The notes: generated by a model from the sequence alone, not told the origin. A stretch of 64,000 bases of DNA from an uncultured Prevotellaceae bacterium (GCA_900314755.1 OMWH01000009.1:1-64000), one strand, 5' to 3'; shown: positions 51,112 through 60,887, numbered from the stretch's first letter. Numbers and translations are program-made.

Positions 51112-53244
51112 ATGAAAAAGATTATAATCAATGCAATGGCAGTTGTAACACTGCTCTTTGCGACTGGATGTAGCGATTATCTGGAGACTAGTTCGCCCAG
51201 TGTGGTCGACAAGGACTTCGTCTTCAGTGATGTCGAGTCAGCACGCTCAGCGCTCTACTATGGCTATCAGACACTGCAAAATGCCCGTAGTTTACACTCA
51301 GTAGGCTTCTGGTGGACTCCAATCTGGGGATCCGACATTGAGGATGCACAAGATACTTATAGTGATGGTAGCGCAGGATGTCAGGAAAAGACATTCTATC
51401 CTGGTGGAACAGAGAATTATAATATCAACTCGGGTGAAGGAACTGAGGTTTTTGGTCAAATGTATAATACGATTGCGGTCTGCAACTCCTTAATTAATGC
51501 CTTCGAGGAGAAGGGCGACTTCGAGCAGATCATGACTGGTGAACCCAACGAGATGTCTGACATTTACGGACAGGCAGTTGCCTTACGTGCCACTTGTTAT
51601 TGGGAACTCTTCCGTTGGTACGGTGATGTGCCCCATGCACTGAAGACGGGCGAAAAAGCAGAAGGTCTGACCTCTCGCTTTGCCATTGCCGACTATCACA
51701 TCCAGAAACTCCGTGAAGTAGAGCCCCATATGTTCCGTGTCGGTGAGAGCGCACATCGCGCTGATGTCATGAATCGCACTTATGTTCAGGGACTTATTGG
51801 TCGTCTGTGTCTCTACAATGGCGGTTATACTACTCGTCGTACAGATCTGGGAGCAGATTTCTATGTAGACGGTGAGGGCAAGCAGATTAGTTTTGAGGAT
51901 TGGAGTGTTGAGAAGAACAAGGCTATTTACGGTCGTCGTTCTGACTGGCGCAACCTCTATCAGATTGCGAAGACTTACCTCGAAGCTGCCGTTAGTAATC
52001 ATGGTTCTATCGAATTACACCTGACAGACCCACGTACTAATGACGCTAATGGTCGCGAGTATGGGAACCCCTTCCAGTATTGCTTCCAACAGATGCATTG
52101 CGGTGTGACTGACGGACTTGCAGACGAGTCTGTATATGAGATACCAATGGAGTATAACAATGGTTCTGACCGTCCTGCCTATATCGGTCGTCCTTCTCGT
52201 GGTGGTAATGGTGACGCACCTTGTGTAGGTTGTGGACAGGATCGTGTACAGGCATGGTTCTATTATGGTGCCTTTAATCCAAAGGACTTGCGCCGTGACG
52301 CTTCTATTACCGTAACGGGTAGTGACGGACAGGGACATGAAGATATTCAGTCGTTCGAGCGTTCAAACTGGGGCTGTGGAGCCGGTCCTGCCACCAACAA
52401 GTGGGACTGGAACCGTCTGCCATCTCCTAATACCAATAGTTATGGCACCTCTGGTATCAACATGAGTTACATGCGTATCTCCGACATCTATTTGATGCTT
52501 GCCGAAGTTGAGGCCGCCTTGGGTGATGATGGCGCTGCCAAATCAACACTTGCCATTGTACATAACCGCAACTACGTGGGTGGTGTAGATCCTGATTTCA
52601 ACAAGTACATCGCAGACTGTGGCTCTGTTTGGGATGCCGTCATACAGGAACGTGCCTTTGAATTCGTTGGTGAGGGTATGCGTCGCTTCGACCTCATCCG
52701 TACAGGTAAGTTACCACAAGCAGCAGTAGCCAACCGCAAGGAGATGACTCGTATCATTGACGAGGTGGTTGCTAACGGTTATGCAACTTTTGACAACGGA
52801 AATGAACTTCCTGCTTACATCTGGACAAAGATGGTTGACGCTCGTTCTCTCTATGGTTATCGTCTGACTGGTCAGACACCTGTTGGCAAAGAAGATGACC
52901 CTGTACTCTATCCCGGATGGCGTGGACAGCATGACGACTGGGGATCACTCTATCCCAAAGTAGCAGGTGTGACAGAGACAAATGTTGCGATTAAGGGATT
53001 GTTTAAGCATATTGTACCAGGTAGTGCAGAGGCTCAGGCTTTGGAAGCAGATGGTTATGAACAGAAGCCATGGGCTGTAGATATGGATAAGTATCGTGAT
53101 TCTTACGCTACGAAACTTTTAGCAGGCTATAGCGATGCTGACTTTGCAGCCAAGAATCCTCCAATATACCTATTGCCGTTTACATATAACACCTTAACAA
53201 CTTCAAAAATTACTAACGGCTATGGTTTCCGTCAGGAACAGTAA
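51112..53244 (+). CDS. SusD/RagB-type lipoprotein (pair 2)
   Basis: A 710-residue lipoprotein, lipobox ATGC giving a lipidated Cys near residue 20. SusD hallmarks include CYWELFRWYGDVPHAL, ISDIYLMLAEVEAALGDDGAA and RAFEFVGEGMRRFDLIRTGKL. It is about 100 residues longer than the pair 1 SusD, mostly in the C-terminal part. It is 42 bp after its susC. Confidence 0.94.
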   Translation: MKKIIINAMAVVTLLFATGCSDYLETSSPSVVDKDFVFSDVESARSALYYGYQTLQNARSLHSVGFWWTPIWGSDIEDAQDTYSDGSAGCQEKTFYPGGTENYNINSGEGTEVFGQMYNTIAVCNSLINAFEEKGDFEQIMTGEPNEMSDIYGQAVALRATCYWELFRWYGDVPHALKTGEKAEGLTSRFAIADYHIQKLREVEPHMFRVGESAHRADVMNRTYVQGLIGRLCLYNGGYTTRRTDLGADFYVDGEGKQISFEDWSVEKNKAIYGRRSDWRNLYQIAKTYLEAAVSNHGSIELHLTDPRTNDANGREYGNPFQYCFQQMHCGVTDGLADESVYEIPMEYNNGSDRPAYIGRPSRGGNGDAPCVGCGQDRVQAWFYYGAFNPKDLRRDASITVTGSDGQGHEDIQSFERSNWGCGAGPATNKWDWNRLPSPNTNSYGTSGINMSYMRISDIYLMLAEVEAALGDDGAAKSTLAIVHNRNYVGGVDPDFNKYIADCGSVWDAVIQERAFEFVGEGMRRFDLIRTGKLPQAAVANRKEMTRIIDEVVANGYATFDNGNELPAYIWTKMVDARSLYGYRLTGQTPVGKEDDPVLYPGWRGQHDDWGSLYPKVAGVTETNVAIKGLFKHIVPGSAEAQALEADGYEQKPWAVDMDKYRDSYATKLLAGYSDADFAAKNPPIYLLPFTYNTLTTSKITNGYGFRQEQ

Positions 53245-53297
53245 AAAACGATTCATACATTAAATAGGTTTAAATTAGTTAGTTTTGGGATGCTTTG

Positions 53298-53325
53298 GGG
53301 GGAATGCGTGAGTATTCCCCCTTTC
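53298..53325 (+). terminator. Hairpin between susD-2 and the CE8 gene (partial terminator)
   Basis: GGGGGAAT / ATTCCCCC with an 8-nt loop, followed by TTTCC only. Located 53 bp after the susD stop and within the CE8 leader, it may reduce read-through or protect the upstream mRNA. Confidence 0.5.
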
Positions 53326-53340
53326 CAAAAAGAAAAGCAA

Positions 53341-54303
53341 ATGAATAAGATAATATATACACTACTATTTCTTTGCCTTACTTTGGCAGCACAGGCTAAA
53401 GAGAAAGGTTACGATTTCGTTGTAGCGGCTGATGGTAGCGGAGATTTCACTACTATTCAAGCGGCAATAAATGCCGTTCCAGACTATCGCAAGGAGAAAC
53501 CTACCAAAATTCTCATTCGAAAAGGAATCTATAAGGAAAAAGTTGTCATTGCACAAAGCAAAGAAAAGGTTCAGTTAATCGGCGAGAAGGGCGTTGTCAT
53601 TGCCTACGATGACTATGCCAGCAAGCCGAATATCTTTGGCGATAACAAGGGGACAAGCGGATCGGCAAGCATTTATATTTTCTGTCCCGACTTTCTGGCA
53701 GAGAATATCACGTTCAAAAACGCTTCCGGTCCTGTTGGGCAAGCGGTTGCCTGTCACGTAGGTGGCGACCGTGCCATGTTCCGTCGTTGCCGCTTCCTCG
53801 GTTTTCAGGACACACTCTACACCTTTGGTGTGAATACCCGTGAATATTATGAAGACTGCTATATAGAAGGGACTGTCGACTTCATCTTCGGGAAAGCCAC
53901 TGCAGTTTTCAACCGTTGTGAGTTACATAGTCTCGGTGCAGGGTTCCTAACGGCTCCTGCCACACCTGAAGAGTGTCAATATGGCTATGTTTTCTACGAT
54001 TGTAAACTAACGGCTGCTCCTGAAGTTGCCGAAGGAAGCGTTTGGCTCTCCCGACCTTGGCGTCCACACGGAAAGGCGGTGTTTATCCGTTGCGAGATGG
54101 GAAAACATATTCATCCCGAAGGTTTTCATGATTGGGGAAAGCCAGCTAATCAACACACTGCATATTATGCCGAATATAAGTGCTATGGTGAAGGCGCCAA
54201 TACTTCTAAACGCACTTCGTGGGCACACCAGTTGAGTGATATCAGCAATTATGAGATCCATAAAGTATTGAAAGGTAATGACAATTGGAGTCCTCTTGAT
54301 TAA
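53341..54303 (+). CDS. CE8 pectin methylesterase (single domain)
   Basis: A 320-residue secreted enzyme with signal peptide (1-18, ending AQAKE) and one CE8 beta-helix: VAADGSGDFTTIQAAINAVP near the N-terminus (shown here as the DGSGDFTTIQAAI core), GFQDTLYT (Gln-Asp), EGTVDFIFG (catalytic Asp) and LSRPWRP (Arg). This is the standard pectinesterase length, unlike the giant CE8 above. The ATG at 53341 starts the signal peptide; upstream in-frame sequence encodes the hairpin region. Confidence 0.94.
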   Translation: MNKIIYTLLFLCLTLAAQAKEKGYDFVVAADGSGDFTTIQAAINAVPDYRKEKPTKILIRKGIYKEKVVIAQSKEKVQLIGEKGVVIAYDDYASKPNIFGDNKGTSGSASIYIFCPDFLAENITFKNASGPVGQAVACHVGGDRAMFRRCRFLGFQDTLYTFGVNTREYYEDCYIEGTVDFIFGKATAVFNRCELHSLGAGFLTAPATPEECQYGYVFYDCKLTAAPEVAEGSVWLSRPWRPHGKAVFIRCEMGKHIHPEGFHDWGKPANQHTAYYAEYKCYGEGANTSKRTSWAHQLSDISNYEIHKVLKGNDNWSPLD

Positions 54304-54319
54304 TAAATAATCAAAATTA

Positions 54320-54351
54320 TTGGAAATATACTAAAAATATTATAACTTTGC
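54320..54351 (+). promoter_or_regulatory. Promoter upstream of the esterase genes
   Basis: TTG (54320-54322), 20-nt spacer, TAACTTTGC (54343-54351). It would start a separate esterase-esterase-GH3 transcript. Confidence 0.65.
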
Positions 54352-54369
54352 CGAATACAAACTATTATG

Positions 54370-55656
54370 ATGCATAAGATCATTTTAATAATGACAATTC
54401 TCTGTGGTTGTCTAAGCGTTACCGCAGAGAACTATCCCTACCGCAATGACTACCTGTGGCTGACAGTTCCCGATCATGCAAACTGGATTTACAAGACAGG
54501 TGAGAAGGCAAAGGTGGAGGTGACACTTTGCAAATATGGCATTCCGCAGAACACCGAGATCATTTATGAGATCGGACCAGACGAGATGCCTGCCACCAGC
54601 ACAGGAAAGGCACAACTGAAGAACGGCCGTACAATCATTGATATGGGCACTTTGAAGAAACCTGGTTTCTTGGATCTGCGTCTGAAAGCCACAATAGACG
54701 GCAAGCAGACGGAGCATCATGTCAAGGTAGGTTTCTCACCTGAGCAGTTAAAGCCCTACACTAAGAACCCTCATGATTTTGACCAGTTCTGGAAACAGGC
54801 AATTGAGACTGCACGACGGACACCCGTGTCTGTTACCAAAGAAACGATTGATAAGTTTTCTGACGATGAGGTTATCTGCCAACTTGTGAAGATTCGTGTA
54901 GACAAACGGCACTCGGTATACGGTTATCTGACAACACCTCGCAAAGCCGGCAAATACCCTGTCGTACTTACTCCACCAGGAGCAGGAATCAAGACCATCA
55001 AGAACCATGACGACAAATATACACGTGCAGGACTTATTCGTTTAGAGATGGAGATACATGGTCTGAATCCGAATATGACCGATGAACAGTTCAAGGAGAT
55101 TACTGCTGCCTTTGACTATGAGAATGGTTACCTAACAAACGGACTCGATGACCGTGACAACTACTATATGAAACATGTCTATGTCGCTTGTGTCCGTGCC
55201 ATTGACTTCCTTACCTCCCTACCAGAATGGGACGGACGTAATGTCGCAGTACAGGGTGGCAGCCAAGGTGGTGCCCTCTCACTCATCACCGCTGGTCTTG
55301 ATGAACGTGTAACCGCATGTGTGGCTAATCACCCAGCCCTTAGTGATATGGCTGGCTATCTGGACAAGCGTGCAGGAGGCTACCCACATTTCAACCGTAC
55401 TAATAAGATGCTTACTCCAGAGAAGGTACAGACCATGGCATATTATGATGTTGTGAATTTCGCCCGTCGCATCACCTGTCCAGTATATCTGACTTGGGGC
55501 TATAATGATAATGTCTGCCCACCAACCACAAGTTATATTGTATGGAATCTGATTACCGCCCCAAAAGAAGCCCTTATCACTCCTATCAATGAGCACTGGA
55601 CTACAGAGGATACTGGCAAAAGTCAATTACTTTGGATTAAGAACCATCTGAAATAA
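54370..55656 (+). CDS. CE7-like acetyl esterase (AXE1-type alpha/beta hydrolase)
   Basis: A 428-residue secreted protein: signal peptide, an N-terminal beta-rich domain (about 20-125), and an AXE1-type alpha/beta-hydrolase domain with nucleophile Ser in VQGGSQGGAL near residue 300, then the Asp region (YNDNVCPP) and His in PINEHWTTED. In the CE7 family such enzymes remove acetyl groups from xylan, antibiotics or other sugars; in a pectin locus acetyl pectin is the likely substrate. It starts 61 bp after CE8, from its own promoter. Confidence 0.82.
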   Translation: MHKIILIMTILCGCLSVTAENYPYRNDYLWLTVPDHANWIYKTGEKAKVEVTLCKYGIPQNTEIIYEIGPDEMPATSTGKAQLKNGRTIIDMGTLKKPGFLDLRLKATIDGKQTEHHVKVGFSPEQLKPYTKNPHDFDQFWKQAIETARRTPVSVTKETIDKFSDDEVICQLVKIRVDKRHSVYGYLTTPRKAGKYPVVLTPPGAGIKTIKNHDDKYTRAGLIRLEMEIHGLNPNMTDEQFKEITAAFDYENGYLTNGLDDRDNYYMKHVYVACVRAIDFLTSLPEWDGRNVAVQGGSQGGALSLITAGLDERVTACVANHPALSDMAGYLDKRAGGYPHFNRTNKMLTPEKVQTMAYYDVVNFARRITCPVYLTWGYNDNVCPPTTSYIVWNLITAPKEALITPINEHWTTEDTGKSQLLWIKNHLK

Positions 55657-55664
55657 ATTTCCCT

Positions 55665-56816
55665 ATGAAGAGAATCGTCTGTGCTATTTGCCTTATATGC
55701 GGCATTGTCGTCAATACGTCAGCCCAGAAACGCGAAAAGTATGAGTTTATGCGCAACCTTCCAACCTATGCCGACTCGCTGATCGCGGACCTTACCTATC
55801 CGCTAGCATGGGGAAACAACGACATTAAAGACTTTGATGAATGGAAACAGACAGCCCGACGGAAAGTGTTTGACTGTATGCTGACACCTCCACCAGCACC
55901 TGCCAATGGTTATGAGACCAAAGTGCTCTTCGAGGAACAGCGCGACGGCTATAAAGCAAGAAAAATTGAGGTTCGTCTGTCTCGTTACTACACCGTTCCT
56001 GCCTATGTACTCATCCCTGACGGCAAAGGTCCCTTCCCCGCTGTCAATGCCTTGCATGACCATGGGGGACATCTCTTTATCGGTAAAGAGAAAATGATTC
56101 GTCCATTAGCCTGTGAGGACTCTACTGTTATCAAAGATGCCGACATGTGGGTATCAGGTTATGAAGGACAATTCTTCGGTGATTATCTTGCACAACACGG
56201 ATATGTAGTATTCTCCGCCGATGCCCCAATGTGGGGAGAACGAGGACAAAAGGAAGGTGTCAACCGGAATATGTATGACATGATAGCAGGTAATATGATG
56301 ATGTATGGCATCGACCTCTCTGCATATATGACCTATGACGATATTGCCGGAACGGAATATCTCGCCTCTATGCCAGAGGTGGACACCAATCGTATCGGTT
56401 GTACAGGATGGTCAATGGGTGCCTACCGCACTTGGATGCTCGCTGCCCTTTCCGATAGAATAAAAGTAGGAGCAGCAGTATGCTGGATGGTAACGACAGA
56501 CGAACAGATGGGTTTCAAATACGACCGTACGGAGAATGGTGGCTTTGCCAACTGCTTCCCAGGTCTTCGCCGATGGCTTGACTATCCGCATATCGCCAGT
56601 ATTGCCTGTCCTAAACCTATGCTCTTCATCAATGGCTCACAGGACAAACTTTTCCCCGTGGCTGGCGTTGAAAAGGCTTTTAAGATCATGCATGAAACAT
56701 GGAAGAGCCAGAAGGCTGATGATAAACTAGAAACTGTGTTATGGGACATGCCACATAGTTGTGGTAAGAATTCCCAAAAACTTGTTCTGGATTTCTTTGA
56801 AAAACATTTAAAGTAA
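55665..56816 (+). CDS. Alpha/beta-hydrolase esterase (possibly CE19-like pectin esterase)
   Basis: A 383-residue secreted protein with signal peptide (ending TSAQK), HDHGGHLF near residue 127, nucleophile Ser in GCTGWSMGAYRTW near residue 250, Asp in FINGSQDKLFP and His in DMPHSCG near the end. The layout resembles the dienelactone-hydrolase-like esterases of pectin PULs, some of which are classed in CE19 (pectin methylesterase), but I cannot confirm the family. It follows the CE7-like gene after 8 bp and precedes GH3 by 6 bp. Confidence 0.7.
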   Translation: MKRIVCAICLICGIVVNTSAQKREKYEFMRNLPTYADSLIADLTYPLAWGNNDIKDFDEWKQTARRKVFDCMLTPPPAPANGYETKVLFEEQRDGYKARKIEVRLSRYYTVPAYVLIPDGKGPFPAVNALHDHGGHLFIGKEKMIRPLACEDSTVIKDADMWVSGYEGQFFGDYLAQHGYVVFSADAPMWGERGQKEGVNRNMYDMIAGNMMMYGIDLSAYMTYDDIAGTEYLASMPEVDTNRIGCTGWSMGAYRTWMLAALSDRIKVGAAVCWMVTTDEQMGFKYDRTENGGFANCFPGLRRWLDYPHIASIACPKPMLFINGSQDKLFPVAGVEKAFKIMHETWKSQKADDKLETVLWDMPHSCGKNSQKLVLDFFEKHLK

Positions 56817-56822
56817 TTATAT

Positions 56823-59453
56823 ATGACAAAAAAACAACTACTAACAGTTCTGTTTGTAGGGCTATGCACATTGGTAAACGCACAGATGCTACCTTACCAG
56901 AATCCGCAACTAAGTGCTGAGGAACGTGCAGAAGACTTATTAGGGCGACTGACGTTAGAGGAGAAGACGCAATTGATGATGGATGTATCACCAGCCATCC
57001 CCCGGCTGGGTATCCCAGAGTTTCACTGGTGGAGCGAGGCGCTGCATGGAATCGGACGAAACGGCATCGCCACAGTATTCCCCATCACAATGGGTATGGC
57101 TGCCACTTTCAATGACTATTTAGTATATCAGGCATTCACTGCTGCCAGTGATGAGGCACGAGCCAAGAACACAGAGGCTCGACAAAAGAATGATATCAGA
57201 CGCTACAGAGGTTTGTCGTTCTGGACTCCAAATATTAATATCTTCCGTGATCCACGATGGGGACGCGGACAGGAGACATATGGTGAGGACCCCTATCTCA
57301 CCACTCGCATGGGACTTGCTGTGGTGAATGGACTGCAGGGACAGGAGTTTTCCGGGAGTTCTAGTAGCTCTAGTAGTACTAGTAGCACTAGAAAATACAA
57401 GAAACTATTTGCATGCGCTAAGCATTACGCTGTGCATAGCGGACCGGAATGGAACCGCCATGAGTTCAATATTGAACAACTGCCTGAGCGTGACCTTTGG
57501 GAAACTTATCTACCCGCTTTTAAGGCATTGGTAAAGGAAGGAAACGTCAAGGAGATTATGTGTGCTTACCAAGCTATCGACGGAGAACCGTGCTGTGGCA
57601 ACACTCGCTACTTACACCGGATCCTGCGAGACGAATGGGGATTTCAGGGCATCGTGACAAGTGACTGCGGTGCCATTGACGATTTCTACAAACCAGGTCG
57701 CCACCATTTTGTGGATACGAAGGAAGATGCCGCGGCACGAGCCGTCATCGCAGGAACAGACGTGGAGTGTGGTGGTGTTTATAAGTCTTTGCCTGATGCT
57801 GTAAAAACTGGTAAGATCACTGAGCAGCAACTGGACACCTCACTGCGCCGTCTGCTAATAGGACGCTTTGAACTCGGTGACTTTGACCCTGACGAACTGG
57901 TGGAATGGACCAAGATTCCTATGAGTGTCGTGGCAAGCAAGGAACACAAGCAGATTGCCCTTGAAGCCGCTCAACAAAGCATCGTATTGTTGAAGAACAA
58001 CGGCATACTGCCACTAAACCCTAAACTCTCAACTCTCAACCCTAAACTCGTTGTCATGGGTCCTAATGCCAATGACTCTACCATGATGTGGGGAAACTAC
58101 AACGGACAACCTACTCAGACAATAACAATCCTACAGGGTATCCGCCAGTATCTGCCAAATGTACCATTCATACAAGGATGCACTTGGACAAGAAAAGAAG
58201 TGCCCACGAGCATGTTCAACCAGGTATTCACCGACGATGGGCGTCCGGGACTGCAAGCCAACTACTGGAATAATGAGCGAATGGAGGGACTGCCTGCCAT
58301 TGCCATCCGTCTCACGGAACCTCTCCATCTGGACAATGGTGGCAACACCGCTTTTGCACCTGGTGTGAACCTGGAGCATTTCACCGCCCGCTACGAGGGT
58401 GTGTTCCGTCCGCAACAGGATGGTGAGGTAACCTTTGATATGCTCAACGATGACTATTCCATGCTTGTCTTCAACGGTGACACACTTCTCAACCGGACAA
58501 ATGGGCACGGTGTACGTGATGCTCATCTGACCTACAAGGTAGAAGCAGGAAAAAGCTATCCCCTGCAACTGGTCTATGTGCAACATACAGGACATGCCAT
58601 GCTGCAGTTCGACATCAACATGACCGATCACTCTGCTGAAGCCCTCTCCCCCCTTACAGCACCACAATCCCCATTAAAAGATGCTGATATTGTCATCTTT
58701 GTGGGAGGCATCTCGCCCCGTCTGGAAGGTGAGGAGATGAAGGTCAGCGAGGATGGCTTCAAAGGCGGCGACCGCACCAGTATCGAACTGCCACAGATAC
58801 AGCGTGAGTGGCTTGCCAACCTCAAGAAAGCTGGTAAGCGCATCATCTATGTCAACTGCTCTGGCTCTGCTATCGCATTGACTCCAGAAGACGAGATTGC
58901 CGATGCCATCGTACAGGGATGGTACGGCGGAGAGAAAGGTGGACAGGCTGTGGCTGACGTTCTTTTCGGAACATATAACCCTTGTGGAAAACTGCCCATA
59001 ACATTCTATAAGAGCACTAACGACTTGCCCGACTTCCTTGACTATCGGATGACGAACCGCACTTACCGATATTTCAAAGGCGAGCCCCTCTACCCCTTCG
59101 GCTATGGACTAAGCTACACCACGTTTGAGATTGGTGAGCCGCAGTATATATATAATAAGGTACGCGTGAGAGTCAAGAATACCGGCAAACGGGAGGGAAC
59201 AGAAGTCGTTCAGGTCTATATGCGGAATACCGCTGATACGGAAGGACCGCTGAAGACGCTGCGTGCCTATCAGCGTGTCAACCTGAAAGCCGGTGAGAGC
59301 AAGACAGTGGAGATTGATTTCCCCCATAACCGCTTTGAGGGTTGGGACAGCGAGACTAACACGATGCGAGTAGTACCAGGCAAGTATGAACTGATGGTCG
59401 GCTCGTCAAGTGCTGACAACGATTTAAAGAAAATAACAGTTGATATCCAATAA
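56823..59453 (+). CDS. GH3 glycosidase with PA14 insert
   Basis: An 876-residue secreted or periplasmic enzyme: signal peptide (ending VNAQM), N-terminal GH3 barrel (about 30-345) with nucleophile D281 in VTSDCGAIDDF, a GH3 C-terminal sandwich interrupted by a PA14 domain (about 473-600), and an Fn3-like domain (about 785-870). The SDC rather than SDW context and the xylosidase-like N-terminus suggest a beta-xylosidase or related activity, which would fit xylogalacturonan side chains; beta-glucosidase is not excluded. Two low-complexity repeats are embedded in frame (57359-57394, 58013-58047). Confidence 0.88.
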   Translation: MTKKQLLTVLFVGLCTLVNAQMLPYQNPQLSAEERAEDLLGRLTLEEKTQLMMDVSPAIPRLGIPEFHWWSEALHGIGRNGIATVFPITMGMAATFNDYLVYQAFTAASDEARAKNTEARQKNDIRRYRGLSFWTPNINIFRDPRWGRGQETYGEDPYLTTRMGLAVVNGLQGQEFSGSSSSSSSTSSTRKYKKLFACAKHYAVHSGPEWNRHEFNIEQLPERDLWETYLPAFKALVKEGNVKEIMCAYQAIDGEPCCGNTRYLHRILRDEWGFQGIVTSDCGAIDDFYKPGRHHFVDTKEDAAARAVIAGTDVECGGVYKSLPDAVKTGKITEQQLDTSLRRLLIGRFELGDFDPDELVEWTKIPMSVVASKEHKQIALEAAQQSIVLLKNNGILPLNPKLSTLNPKLVVMGPNANDSTMMWGNYNGQPTQTITILQGIRQYLPNVPFIQGCTWTRKEVPTSMFNQVFTDDGRPGLQANYWNNERMEGLPAIAIRLTEPLHLDNGGNTAFAPGVNLEHFTARYEGVFRPQQDGEVTFDMLNDDYSMLVFNGDTLLNRTNGHGVRDAHLTYKVEAGKSYPLQLVYVQHTGHAMLQFDINMTDHSAEALSPLTAPQSPLKDADIVIFVGGISPRLEGEEMKVSEDGFKGGDRTSIELPQIQREWLANLKKAGKRIIYVNCSGSAIALTPEDEIADAIVQGWYGGEKGGQAVADVLFGTYNPCGKLPITFYKSTNDLPDFLDYRMTNRTYRYFKGEPLYPFGYGLSYTTFEIGEPQYIYNKVRVRVKNTGKREGTEVVQVYMRNTADTEGPLKTLRAYQRVNLKAGESKTVEIDFPHNRFEGWDSETNTMRVVPGKYELMVGSSSADNDLKKITVDIQ
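57359..57394. repeat. In-gene 9-bp repeat in the GH3 gene (Ser-rich insert)
   Basis: TTCTAGTAG, CTCTAGTAG, TACTAGTAG, CACTAGAAA in tandem. The product is a serine/threonine run before KKLFACAKHYAVHSG, where GH3 enzymes normally have a short loop. Confidence 0.85.
58013..58047. repeat. In-gene 7-bp repeat in the GH3 gene
   Basis: ACTAAAC, CCTAAAC, TCTCAAC, TCTCAAC, CCTAAAC in tandem (five 7-bp units). They encode LNPKLSTLNPKL, between ILP and VVMGPNAND. The unit resembles the intergenic AAACTAT/AAACTTT repeat at 60895-60922. Confidence 0.88.
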
Positions 59454-59457
59454 AAAA

Positions 59458-59490
59458 AAATCCTCTCCGAACTCTGGAGAGGATTTCTTT
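59458..59490. terminator. Bidirectional terminator between the PUL and the glycogen cluster
   Basis: AAATCCTCTCC / GGAGAGGATTT with loop GAACTCT. A T run follows on the plus strand and an A8 run precedes, giving a U run on the minus strand. Confidence 0.9.
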
Positions 59491-59498
59491 TTAACTAT

Positions 59499-60887
59499 TT
59501 ACTTCTTAGGAGCAGCCTTTTTGGCAGGAGCTTTCTTTGCCGCAGGCTTCTTAGCAGGAGCCTTCTTGGCGGGTTTCTCCTCCTCAGGAGACTCATACTT
59601 AGCAAGACGGGCTCTCAGACGTGTAATCTCCTCATCCTTATACTCTATCTCGTCACCTTGGTTACGGATAGTAGTCAGCAGGGCATTCAACTCCTCATTG
59701 TCAATCTCTGCAGGATAGAGCGCATTGACTCTGTTGATGAAGTCACCAAGGATATTCATATAGTTGGTGAAAGCATCAAACGGTCCGCTATAGATTCCAC
59801 GATCCAATCCTACGTTAGATGCCTTAGTCGTCATGAAACGGAAGTTATTGGAAGCCTGCAGATAGTCCCAGTCCTGATTGATACGTGGCTCATTGGCAAT
59901 ACGTACACGGTCGGCAACACTATAGAGCTTATTGAAAGCCTCACGCTGCATGGCATTACCCAACCAGCAGGAAACGTCACGTTCCTCGTCAACCCATGAC
60001 AAGGTGTCGGGCACATCGAGATTACCAACACTCTTCACCTTCATACAGATCTCAGTAGGTGTAGAGAAGGTGATGCCCTTTTCCTTAGCACATGCAGGAA
60101 GAGCCTTCAGGAAATCAAGGATGTTACTGCTGAGTGGCTGAGCGATACCCAGTGCCGACAGCTCCATGAAGATATTGATGATCTGCTCCTCTTCTGGAAG
60201 ACGGGCGATGCGATCAATATAAGCATCAGCAAACAAGGGATAACCATCCCAGTCGGAATTATTGAAACGCAGTGAGATGTCATCTGACAACTCTACGTCA
60301 CGCAACAACAACTTCAGATTCGGTGCGATGTTACAGTTGTAGACATAATGAGGCGACTTCCAACCCAGCACATGCTTGGCTCCCTCGGTCAGCATACCCT
60401 TGAAACCCATGGCTGCCACCTGACCACCGATGTCGTCACTGTAGATAAGAGAAGAGTTACGGAGAACAGTTGGCTTCTTTCCGAAATACTCCTCTATCTT
60501 CTGACACTGTTTCTTCACATCAATAGCGAATGTCTCCTCGTTGGCAAGTGAAGACAGACCATGAGAGTATGGCTCAGCGAGGAACTCCACACAGCCAGTG
60601 TTGTTCAGTTCCTGTAATTTCTCCAATACCTGCGGAGCATGCATCTCCAACTGCTCAATACCCACACCCGACAGAGAGAAGGCAACCTTAAAGTCCTTAC
60701 CATTTTCACGAATCATATCGCCAATGGTATTCAGTGCCGGCATATAACTGCGCTCGGCAATATCGCTGATACTACGCTCGTTCTCATAATCATCATAGTA
60801 GTAATGATCGGTACCGATATCGAAGAAACGATAGCGCTTCAGATGAATAATCTGATGTATCTCGAAATATAAACAAATTGTTTTCAT
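59499..60887 (-). CDS. GH57 alpha-amylase-like protein with a Lys/Ala/Pro tail
   Basis: A 462-residue cytoplasmic GH57-family protein: N-terminal CLYFEIHQIIHLKRY and a barrel to about residue 410; the segment EFLAEPYSHGL (Glu near residue 105) is in the expected active-site region. A short helical coiled-coil segment (about 390-420) leads to a 25-residue tail of KKAPAKK-type repeats, resembling histone H1 or AlgP tails. GH57 enzymes act on alpha-glucans. It lies downstream of a GT4 glycosyltransferase and a debranching enzyme, which supports a role in glycogen metabolism. The tail is discussed in the findings. Confidence 0.85.
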   Translation of the reverse strand: MKTICLYFEIHQIIHLKRYRFFDIGTDHYYYDDYENERSISDIAERSYMPALNTIGDMIRENGKDFKVAFSLSGVGIEQLEMHAPQVLEKLQELNNTGCVEFLAEPYSHGLSSLANEETFAIDVKKQCQKIEEYFGKKPTVLRNSSLIYSDDIGGQVAAMGFKGMLTEGAKHVLGWKSPHYVYNCNIAPNLKLLLRDVELSDDISLRFNNSDWDGYPLFADAYIDRIARLPEEEQIINIFMELSALGIAQPLSSNILDFLKALPACAKEKGITFSTPTEICMKVKSVGNLDVPDTLSWVDEERDVSCWLGNAMQREAFNKLYSVADRVRIANEPRINQDWDYLQASNNFRFMTTKASNVGLDRGIYSGPFDAFTNYMNILGDFINRVNALYPAEIDNEELNALLTTIRNQGDEIEYKDEEITRLRARLAKYESPEEEKPAKKAPAKKPAAKKAPAKKAAPKK

